A stretch of 8,590 bases of DNA. It comes from Methanosarcinales archaeon (lineage in GTDB: Archaea > Nanobdellota > Nanobdellia > Woesearchaeales > CG1-02-33-12). The position numbers and the translations under genes were made by a program. This document shows, one piece after another, positions 1 to 5,714 of this stretch (within the stretch, counting starts at the first letter, position 1; each line of letters begins with the position of its first letter). Location: positions 1 through 8,590 of the forward strand of contig JAFCBX010000026.1 of the NCBI GenBank assembly GCA_017610505.1, given 5' to 3'. The notes beneath the pieces were generated by a model. That model made no database searches and was not told the DNA's origin. It saw only the letters and a program-made list of their open reading frames with translations.

Positions 1-1
1 A

Positions 2-277
2 ATGGAAGTTGCTATAACTAAAATGTCAAGAAATGGGCAGGTTGTAATCCCCTCTGAGATTAGAAAGGATGCTAATATAGGTCCATCAACTAAATTTATT
101 GTATTTAATGAGGGCGGAAATGTTCTCTTAAAACAAATAAAAAAACAAGCAATGATGAAGGACATAAAGCTAATTGAAAAAATACATGAAAGTGACGAAC
201 AAATAAGAAAAGGCAGATTTGTTAAAGCAGACACAAAGATGAGTGATGAAGAAATAGATGATTTACTGATGGACTAA
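2..277 (+). CDS. AbrB/SpoVT-family antitoxin (swapped-hairpin DNA-binding)
   Basis: The 91-residue protein begins with a SpoVT/AbrB swapped-hairpin domain (about residues 3-46): the pattern 'MSRNGQVVIPSEIRKDANI' followed by a short hydrophobic strand and 'VLLKQI' is typical of this DNA-binding fold. The C-terminal half is charged and ends in an acidic tail (MSDEEIDDLLMD), which in this family usually wraps the partner toxin. The start at base 2 gives the usual N-terminus for the fold, so the protein is probably complete although its promoter is outside the window. The stop is one base before the ATG of a RelE-like toxin, so the two are almost certainly co-transcribed. As in related modules, the antitoxin would neutralise the toxin and repress its own promoter; that role is inferred from the family. 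Confidence 0.88.
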   Translation: MEVAITKMSRNGQVVIPSEIRKDANIGPSTKFIVFNEGGNVLLKQIKKQAMMKDIKLIEKIHESDEQIRKGRFVKADTKMSDEEIDDLLMD

Positions 278-278
278 A

Positions 279-524
279 ATGCAGATAATTTTTTCTGAGG
301 AATTTAAGAAGGATTTTAAAAAGATTAAAGACAAATCAACAAGGCTAAAGCTAATCAAGCATATTAAGAAATTAAAGCAGATTCCAGAATCAGGAAAGCC
401 CTTAAGATATGGGTTAAGGAATCACCGAAGCACAAGAATCCCCCCATTTAGAATAATCTATAGAATAGAGAATAATAAAATTATAATCAATTGTTTTGAT
501 CATAGAAAAGCAGTTTACAGCTAA
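279..524 (+). CDS. RelE/ParE-superfamily toxin
   Basis: This 81-residue basic protein has the small RelE fold: an N-terminal strand (MQIIFSEEFKKDF), two Lys-rich helices (about 9-35), then the core strands 'GKPLRYGLRNHRSTRI', 'FRIIYRI' and 'IIINCFDHRKAVYS'. The pattern Leu-Arg...Arg-x-x-Arg-Ile...Tyr-Arg-Ile and the terminal His75-Arg76-Lys77...Tyr80 match positions that contact or cleave ribosome-bound mRNA in RelE relatives. The predicted activity is ribosome-dependent mRNA cleavage; ParE-like gyrase inhibition cannot be excluded from sequence alone, but the C-terminal HRKxxY favours RelE. It starts one base after the antitoxin stop, with no clear Shine-Dalgarno, consistent with translational coupling. 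Length is normal for the family and no damage is visible. Confidence 0.87.
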   Translation: MQIIFSEEFKKDFKKIKDKSTRLKLIKHIKKLKQIPESGKPLRYGLRNHRSTRIPPFRIIYRIENNKIIINCFDHRKAVYS

Positions 525-533
525 TTCTTATAG

Positions 534-597
534 TTAAAAAAAATAAAGGCTCCCTATTCTTTGGTTTGGGGGGTTGTAAGAATTCAGCAGGGAGCCT
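534..597 (-). terminator. Branched hairpin plus T8 tract, terminator of the minus-strand cluster
   Basis: A perfect 9-bp stem pairs AGGCTCCCT (547-555) with AGGGAGCCT (589-597). Inside it a 6-bp stem (ATTCTT 556-561 with AAGAAT 578-583) continues after a 5-nt one-sided bulge (584-588), leaving a 16-nt loop with a G6/C6 run. Read on the minus strand, the stem starts at the stop codon of the winged-helix gene and is followed by TTTA and then eight T residues (543-536). That order, hairpin then U tract, is what a 3'-end signal for the minus-strand transcript would show. On the plus strand it also lies after the toxin gene, but no comparable U run follows there. A small structured RNA is an alternative. 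Confidence 0.6.
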
Positions 598-1012
598 ATA
601 TAAACTTGATTTTTGATTTTGATGCCGGTTTTTTTAGCTCATTAAGCCACATAGTGCCTATTCTTATCATCTCATTGTTAAAATGGTCTGACAGTTTGTA
701 TGTTTTTTTGTAAAGATTATAATTGATTATGCCCATGCTCTTCATTGGGGTTAATATCCTGTCATAAAACTGCCTTTTGTTGTATGAAAGCTTTACTTTC
801 TTGCCTTTGTATGACGGCTCTTCAATCTCTGCAATTAAATTACCCTCATGAAGCCTTGTGGCAAACAAAGACATTTCACTCTTTCCTATTTCACCTCCGT
901 TCTCTTTCATGTGCTTTATCAATAGCTTTGCAACTACCTTTTGCTGTTTTGTTGCAAATATTACCTCCAATATATCGTCTGGAATATTGAATAAATCAAA
1001 TAAAATAACCAT
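596..1012 (-). CDS. Winged-helix-like DNA-binding protein, uncharacterised
   Basis: I do not recognise the family. From the chosen start the protein has 138 residues. It contains a helix rich in Lys and hydrophobics (about 23-38, QQKVVAKLLIKHM), a middle region with short strands (54-76), then a likely recognition helix (about 77-93, NKRQFYDRILTPMKSMG) followed by a beta-hairpin wing (94-107, IINYNLYKKTYKLS). This is the usual arrangement of a winged helix-turn-helix. The basic C-terminus (PASKSKIKFI) could also touch nucleic acid. An ATG at 1021 would add three residues, but the TATA element at 1037-1044 lies 32 nt from the ATG at 1012, so a leaderless start there is preferred. The promoter is embedded in an inverted repeat, which suggests autoregulation. 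It lies 28-37 bp after the helicase gene on the same strand. Confidence 0.6.
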   Translation of the reverse strand: MVILFDLFNIPDDILEVIFATKQQKVVAKLLIKHMKENGGEIGKSEMSLFATRLHEGNLIAEIEEPSYKGKKVKLSYNKRQFYDRILTPMKSMGIINYNLYKKTYKLSDHFNNEMIRIGTMWLNELKKPASKSKIKFI

Positions 1013-1032
1013 TTTTAACATAATAAGTCATA

Positions 1033-1065
1033 CCAGTATATAAATGTTACTATTTTGTATACTGG
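1033..1065. promoter_or_regulatory. Inverted-repeat candidate operator over an internal promoter
   Basis: An 8-bp perfect inverted repeat, CCAGTATA (1033-1040) and TATACTGG (1058-1065), is separated by 17 bp, putting the half-site centres 25 bp apart (about 2.5 helical turns). The left arm overlaps the TATA-like TATATAAA (1037-1044; TTTATATA on the minus strand) that should drive the winged-helix gene. A dimer bound here could therefore block TBP. The right arm lies in the last codons of the helicase gene, whose stop is at 1050-1052. The repeats and TATA element are directly visible; the operator role and the identity of the binder, most simply the winged-helix protein itself, are inference. 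Confidence 0.5.
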
Positions 1066-2954
1066 AATAGTTTTTTATAAGATTTATTCTTTAGAAAAAA
1101 GCCTTTAATCTCTTTGAGATAATTTTTAGTAATCTTAATATCCAGGTCAATGGGAAAGCATTTGAGATACATTGGCCAGCAATATCTCTGGTCTAAAAAT
1201 ACTATTACCCCCCGGTCAGTTGATGACCTTATGCAGCGACCAGCGCTTTGCAATGATTTATTGAAACCAGGAAGCCTATATCCATAATCCCAGCCCTTGC
1301 CGAATTTCATGTCATAATAATCTATTAATGCCCTTGCCTCAAGGTCTGGCTTTTGCAATGGTATTCCAATAACAACAACACACTTTAAAACTCCTGGCAA
1401 GTCAATTCCTTCTCCAAAAGAGCCTGATGCAACACACAACAAAACAGCCCCTGAATCCTTGTAAGACTTAAATTTCTCCAAAAGCTCTTTTTTCTCCTCT
1501 TTCTTCAGGCCAGGGGTTTCAAGAAAGGTTGTTTTTTTGCATAATTTAGTGAAAAAATGATTAACAGTGTCCCTCAGGTAATAGCTTGGGAAGAACAGTG
1601 CAGAATTTCCAGGGACTTCATTTACAATATCAGCACATATTTTTGCTATCCTCCTGAACTGCTTCTCATTTCTTAAAGAGTATTTTGTGCTTGTCTCTGG
1701 AATTATTATGTTAAGCCTGTTTTTTCCTGGAAATGGGCTTTTGTATGATTTCTCAACTGCATTTTTTTCAAAACCCAAAAGATCTTTGTACATTGGTGTT
1801 GGAGTAAGTGTCCCGGACATTATAATTGTTGAATGTGCATTATTTACTATATCTTTTGTAACCAAAGATGGGTCCAAGCATCGGTATGACAAGATTATTG
1901 CCTTTGGCTTTTTTTCAATTATTCTGATAAAACTATTATCAGGGCCTTGCCACGCACTGAGAAATTTTGCAACTGAGCCAATGCTGCTCTGCTTTTTTGT
2001 TTCCCTGACAGCATCGCCTATGAACTCAAAGTCTGAAACCAAATCATCGTAGTCTGCAATCTGATTTATTTTTTTTGCAAATTCCTCTCTTTTTACAATA
2101 GATTCACCATATTCTTTTAGCTCTTTGGCAAGATTCTCCAGAATATTTTTAATCTCAACCAGACTTTCTCTTGCTTCATTATACTTAAACTTCTTTGCCT
2201 CGCTGATAGCTCTCTTCACTGTAAAGCTTGATAATCGTTCTGTCATTAAATCCCTTACTCTTGAGGCAAGATTATGGCCTTCATCAACTATAATAATTGT
2301 ATCCTCTACATCTTTTTGTATTCTCTTGAAAAAAGAGTCTCTTACAGCTGGGCTGAAAATATAATAATAATCTGTGACAATAACATCTGCATCTCTTGCC
2401 AATAAGGCTGAGATTTCATATGGGCAAAGCTTATATTTTGAGCATATGTCCTTAACTGTTTCTGTATGGCATGGAGACAGTTGCTTTAATTCTGATAAAA
2501 CTGCCTTTGCTTTTATTGTTAATTTTGATTTTTTTCTTGTATTTGCATAAAACTCACATTTATTGTCCTCTCTTACGGTTTTGCAGTAGTCTGCAAACTC
2601 GCCTGAATAAAGCATTTCAACACCTGGAACAGGGCACATCCATTTCTTGCCTATGATATCAGCAGCCTTTATACTAAGGTTGTATTTTTCTTTTATTTTT
2701 TTTAATGTGTTGATTGCAATAACATGCTGTGTATGCCTGTTTGTCAGGAAAAATACAGTTAGTTTGTTTTTTATTGCATAAGCCAGTGCAGGAGCCAAAA
2801 CACCAGCTGTTTTTCCAATCCCTGTTGGGGCATGCATAATCAGGCTTTTTTTGTTTTTGATGGCATTATCAACATCCAATATCATATCCTCCTGTATTTT
2901 CCTGACTTTAGAATGAGGGAATAATAATTTAGCTAAGTTATGTTTTGATATCAT
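1050..2954 (-). CDS. xpd: XPD/Rad3-family Fe-S DNA helicase (superfamily 2)
   Basis: This 634-residue protein is a 5'-3' DNA helicase of the XPD/Rad3 type. Visible motifs are Walker A HAPTGIGKT (41-49), motif II IIIVDEGHN (221-229, DEGH instead of the common DEAH), motif III MSGTLTP (379-385), motif V GSFGEGIDLPG (511-521) and motif VI QSAGRCIRS (569-577). Four cysteines align in order with the XPD 4Fe-4S ligands: C107, C124, C133 (CEFY) and C177 (CPYE); C162 and C171 are extra. The arch domain falls at about 240-370 and helicase domain 2 at about 395-634. Length is close to archaeal XPD proteins, slightly longer. Expected roles are DNA repair or structure unwinding. The start is supported by a TATA box 30 nt upstream, giving a leaderless mRNA. 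A DinG-like paralogue is possible but less likely given the cysteine spacing. Confidence 0.9.
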   Translation of the reverse strand: MISKHNLAKLLFPHSKVRKIQEDMILDVDNAIKNKKSLIMHAPTGIGKTAGVLAPALAYAIKNKLTVFFLTNRHTQHVIAINTLKKIKEKYNLSIKAADIIGKKWMCPVPGVEMLYSGEFADYCKTVREDNKCEFYANTRKKSKLTIKAKAVLSELKQLSPCHTETVKDICSKYKLCPYEISALLARDADVIVTDYYYIFSPAVRDSFFKRIQKDVEDTIIIVDEGHNLASRVRDLMTERLSSFTVKRAISEAKKFKYNEARESLVEIKNILENLAKELKEYGESIVKREEFAKKINQIADYDDLVSDFEFIGDAVRETKKQSSIGSVAKFLSAWQGPDNSFIRIIEKKPKAIILSYRCLDPSLVTKDIVNNAHSTIIMSGTLTPTPMYKDLLGFEKNAVEKSYKSPFPGKNRLNIIIPETSTKYSLRNEKQFRRIAKICADIVNEVPGNSALFFPSYYLRDTVNHFFTKLCKKTTFLETPGLKKEEKKELLEKFKSYKDSGAVLLCVASGSFGEGIDLPGVLKCVVVIGIPLQKPDLEARALIDYYDMKFGKGWDYGYRLPGFNKSLQSAGRCIRSSTDRGVIVFLDQRYCWPMYLKCFPIDLDIKITKNYLKEIKGFFLKNKSYKKLFQYTK

Positions 2955-2976
2955 ATTAAAAAAAGAAAATAGTTGC

Positions 2977-2984
2977 TATATAAA
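2977..2984 (-). promoter_or_regulatory. TATA box of the helicase gene
   Basis: TTTATATA on the minus strand starts 30 nt upstream of the helicase ATG (2954) and is preceded by a purine-rich AAAGA suitable for a BRE. The position predicts transcription starting at or next to the ATG. It lies in the 50-bp gap after the nitroreductase gene, so the helicase need not depend on read-through. Confidence 0.7.
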
Positions 2985-3004
2985 TCTTTATCTTAAGAAG
3001 CAGA

Positions 3005-3697
3005 TTATTTTCCGAGTTTTTCCTTAATTTTTTTTGCAAGCTCTTTTCCTTTTTCAGTTAATAAACTGCCTGTTTTTTTGCCTGTTTTTTCAAATATTGC
3101 CTTTCCTTTCTTGAAGTTTCTCTCCATTACCAAGCTATAATCATGCATAACTGCCGGCATATCCTTTATTCTGTTGCCATATTTCTCAAGGAAAACAACA
3201 GTTGTCAGTGGAAATCTTTGAGGGGCTTTTGGTTTTTCATCAGAATAGCCGATTGTTATTATTGCCTGAGGCCTTGCATGATCTGGAATGTTAAGAACCC
3301 TTGAAACAACATTCTCATCAAACGCGCCAACCCAGCATGCTCCAAGATCAAGAGAATGTGCTGTTAAGAGCATGTTTTCTATTGCAGCTGCACAGTTTTG
3401 TATAGAATAAAGCCTGTTTCCTCTTACACCATAAAGCCTCTCACTTTTTTTCAGGTCTGCGCAGACGACTATATAAACAGGAGCTTTTGACATCCAGTGC
3501 TGTCTTAATGAGGCTTCTGCAATTGTTTTTCTTTTTTCTTCATCCTGCACTACAATAAAATTATAATCCTGTATATTTCCAGAATTAGGGGCAAGCCTTC
3601 CGGCTTCAAGAATAGTTCCTACCTTGTCCCATTCAACCGGGATATCAAGATAGTTTCTTATGCTTCTCCTTGTGCTTATGCATTCAAAAACTTCCAT
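3005..3697 (-). CDS. Nitroreductase-family FMN flavoprotein with Lys-rich tail
   Basis: From the chosen start the protein has 230 residues. It opens with the classic nitroreductase signature MEVFECISTRRSIRNY, whose Arg10, Arg11-Ser12 and Arg14 contact the FMN phosphate. This is followed by RLAPNSGN (34-41), the core YSIQNCAAAIENMLL (97-111) and GACWVGAF (119-126), the usual FMN and dimer-interface segments. The enzyme should be a cytoplasmic NAD(P)H-dependent oxidoreductase; its substrate cannot be predicted. Residues after about 175 form an unusual tail ending in a Lys-rich helix (about 195-230). An ATG at 3706 adds three residues, but family alignment favours the ATG at 3697, and a TATA-like element lies 31 nt upstream of it. 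It is divergent from the DNA ligase gene and codirectional with the helicase. Confidence 0.88.
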   Translation of the reverse strand: MEVFECISTRRSIRNYLDIPVEWDKVGTILEAGRLAPNSGNIQDYNFIVVQDEEKRKTIAEASLRQHWMSKAPVYIVVCADLKKSERLYGVRGNRLYSIQNCAAAIENMLLTAHSLDLGACWVGAFDENVVSRVLNIPDHARPQAIITIGYSDEKPKAPQRFPLTTVVFLEKYGNRIKDMPAVMHDYSLVMERNFKKGKAIFEKTGKKTGSLLTEKGKELAKKIKEKLGK

Positions 3698-3718
3698 ATT
3701 AACCATTATAAAACTCTA

Positions 3719-3728
3719 TATTAATAAA
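3719..3728 (-). promoter_or_regulatory. TATA-like element of the nitroreductase gene
   Basis: On the minus strand TTTATTAATA begins 31 nt before the preferred ATG at 3697, the same distance as at the other promoters in this window. It is a weaker match to the archaeal consensus than the helicase box. Spacing to the alternative ATG at 3706 would be 22 nt, which is short, so this supports the downstream start. Confidence 0.5.
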
Positions 3729-3751
3729 ATTATCGCTTTATTCAAAAACTA

Positions 3752-3759
3752 TTTATAGT
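3752..3759 (+). promoter_or_regulatory. TATA box of the DNA ligase gene
   Basis: TTTATAGT begins 28 nt upstream of the ligase ATG at 3780, preceded by an A-rich stretch that may act as BRE. No Shine-Dalgarno is present, so a leaderless transcript is expected. It lies in an 82-bp divergent region shared with the nitroreductase promoter. It is the only clear promoter seen ahead of the ligase-kinase-transferase cluster. Confidence 0.6.
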
Positions 3760-3779
3760 ATTATTGTTTATTTTGAACT

Positions 3780-5705
3780 ATGAAATACATTGATTTAGTT
3801 GAGGTTTATCAAAAGCTTGATTCAACAACAAAGAGGCTTGAGAAAACATACTTTATATCTGAATTATTAAGAGAAACACCATTAGAGGATCTTTCAAGGA
3901 TAACACTTCTATTGCAGGGAAAAATATTTCCCCCATGGGATGAGCGCAAGATAGGTGTTGCATCAAGAATGGTCTTAAAATCAATAAATCTTGCAACTGG
4001 CTTAAATTCAAGGGATATTGAGGATGAGTGGAAAAAAACAGGGGATCTGGGCAAGACTGCTGAAAATTTAATTAAAAGAAAAAAACAGGCTACTTTATTT
4101 TCACAGGATTTGTCTGTCAGCAAGGTGTTTAATAATCTAAGAAAGCTTGCTACCTTAGAAGGACTTGGGTCTGTTGACCAGAAAGTAAAATTAATATCTG
4201 AGCTGCTTACATCTGCAAAGCCAATTGAGGCAAGATATATTGTAAGGAATGTTTTAGAGGAACTAAGGGTGGGTGTTGGGGCTGGCTCTTTAAGGGATGC
4301 AATTGCATGGGCATTTTTTCCAAAGGTTGTTGGAATATTTTTCAAGTGTGATAAATGCAATAATTATATGCCAAACATAAATAAATGCCTTGAATGCAAT
4401 CAGGCTATAGAAAATAAGTTTAATAAAGAGGTTGAAAGGTTTGATAAAAAAAAAGTTCTTAAACTGAAAAGCACTGATGAGCTTAAGAAAGCTGACCTTA
4501 AAAAATATGATTTTATTTTATGCAAGGATGAAAATTTGGCAAGAGAATGTTACAACTATATTGTTAATGCTGTGCAAGGTGCTTATGATGTTGCAAATGA
4601 TTTTTCTGTTGTTGCAGAAAAAGCAAAATCAGGGGGCATTAATGGTTTAATGAGCGTTGGCCTTGAGCCTGGCAGGCCGGTTAAAGTAATGCTTGCCATA
4701 AAAGTAAAGGATATAAAAGAAGGCTTTGAAAGGGTTGGAAAGCCGGCAGACATTGAATATAAATTAGATGGATTCAGGCTGCAGATACACAAGAAAGATA
4801 ATAAAATAAAGCTTTTTACAAGAAGGCTTGAGAATGTCACAAAACAGTTTCCAGAGGTTGTTGATTATGTTAAAAACAATGTTAATGGTGATTCTTTTAT
4901 AATTGACTCAGAGGCAGTTGGCTTTAATTCAAAAACAAAAAAATATCTTCCATTCCAGAGCATTTCCCAGAGGATTAAAAGAAAGTATGATATTAAAAAT
5001 ATGGCAAAGGAGTTTCCTGTTGAGCTGAATATTTTTGATGTTATTTATTATAATGGAAAAAACATGGTTAAAACACCTTTTATCGAGAGAAGAAAGATTA
5101 TTGAGAAAATAGTAAAGACTGCTGAAAGAAAAATTGTTTATGTCAAGAATCTTATAACCTCTGATGAGAAAGAGGTTTTAAAGTTTTACAAGGAATCTCT
5201 TAATAAGGGCAATGAGGGCATTATGTTTAAGACACTTGATGCTGTTTACAAGCCAGGTGCAAGAGTCGGGCATATGGTCAAATTCAAGCCTGTTATGGAC
5301 ACTCTTGATCTGGTTATTGTTGGGGCAGAGTGGGGAGAAGGCAAGCGCTCTAACTGGCTGAGCTCTTTTACCCTTGCATGCATTGATGAAAACAATAATT
5401 TCCTTGAGATAGGAAAGGTTGGAACAGGAATAAAAGAAAAATCAGAGCTTGGTGTTTCATTTGGCCAGCTTACAGAAGAGCTTAAGCCATTGATAATCTC
5501 TGAAAAAGGGAAAAAAGCTAATGTAAGGCCAGAGATTGTTGTTGAGGTAAGATATGAGGAAATCCAGAAAAGCCCAACTTATAATTCAGGCTATGCCCTA
5601 AGGTTTCCAAGAGTGGTAAATTTAAGGCTTGAAAGGTCTGCAGAAGAATGCAGCACATTAAAAATGGTTGAGGAGTTTTACGAAGGCCAGAGACACAGGA
5701 AATAA
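3780..5705 (+). CDS. lig: ATP-dependent DNA ligase with zinc-ribbon-like insertion
   Basis: A 641-residue archaeal/eukaryotic-type DNA ligase that seals nicks in replication and repair. The N-terminal DNA-binding domain covers about 1-310, the nucleotidyltransferase domain about 311-505 and the OB domain the rest. Motif I is EYKLDGFR with catalytic Lys328. Motif III is FIIDSEAVGF (373-382), IIIa ELNIFD (415-420), IV NEGIMFK (478-484), V MVKFKP (499-504), and the end carries SPTYNSGYALRFPR. Within the DNA-binding domain, after DAIAWAFF (173-180) and before AYDVANDFSVVA (268-279), there are about 70-80 extra residues with CDKC (190-193) and CLEC (203-206), a likely structural zinc site. Archaeal ligases are usually near 560-600 residues, and the excess fits the insert. 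The start is supported by a TATA box 28 nt upstream. Confidence 0.95.
   Translation: MKYIDLVEVYQKLDSTTKRLEKTYFISELLRETPLEDLSRITLLLQGKIFPPWDERKIGVASRMVLKSINLATGLNSRDIEDEWKKTGDLGKTAENLIKRKKQATLFSQDLSVSKVFNNLRKLATLEGLGSVDQKVKLISELLTSAKPIEARYIVRNVLEELRVGVGAGSLRDAIAWAFFPKVVGIFFKCDKCNNYMPNINKCLECNQAIENKFNKEVERFDKKKVLKLKSTDELKKADLKKYDFILCKDENLARECYNYIVNAVQGAYDVANDFSVVAEKAKSGGINGLMSVGLEPGRPVKVMLAIKVKDIKEGFERVGKPADIEYKLDGFRLQIHKKDNKIKLFTRRLENVTKQFPEVVDYVKNNVNGDSFIIDSEAVGFNSKTKKYLPFQSISQRIKRKYDIKNMAKEFPVELNIFDVIYYNGKNMVKTPFIERRKIIEKIVKTAERKIVYVKNLITSDEKEVLKFYKESLNKGNEGIMFKTLDAVYKPGARVGHMVKFKPVMDTLDLVIVGAEWGEGKRSNWLSSFTLACIDENNNFLEIGKVGTGIKEKSELGVSFGQLTEELKPLIISEKGKKANVRPEIVVEVRYEEIQKSPTYNSGYALRFPRVVNLRLERSAEECSTLKMVEEFYEGQRHRK
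4338..4547 (+). other. Inserted zinc-ribbon-like segment of the ligase
   Basis: These codons encode about residues 187-256 of the ligase. The segment holds a CxxC-x9-CxxC pair (C190, C193, C203, C206) followed by a Lys/Asp-rich linker (about 212-246). Flanking helices on both sides match ordinary archaeal ligases, which have only a short turn here, so this is an in-frame domain insertion and not a frameshift. Zinc binding and contact with DNA or a partner such as PCNA are inference. Confidence 0.65.
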
Positions 5706-5714
5706 GTTAATACA

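Noticed and set aside
525..597. Possible tRNA or structured RNA gene from the GGCTCCC/GGGAGCC pairing
   Set aside because: The paired region spans only about 50 nt, has no T- or anticodon-arm signature, and is better explained as a 3'-end hairpin with a U tract.
745..1043. Plus-strand reading frames opposite the winged-helix gene
   Set aside because: They are Cys/Leu/Phe-rich shadow translations of a minus-strand gene that has its own promoter and a plausible fold.
1687..2656. Several plus-strand frames opposite the helicase gene
   Set aside because: The helicase motifs cover this span on the minus strand; these frames show no domain and no start signals.
4338..4547. Ligase insert as an intein or frameshift
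   Set aside because: The frame stays open, the segment is far too short for an intein and lacks splice-junction motifs; an inserted zinc module fits better.
3809..4840. Minus-strand frames opposite the DNA ligase
   Set aside because: The ligase domains occupy the plus strand throughout, and the antisense translations have Ser/Phe-rich shadow composition.
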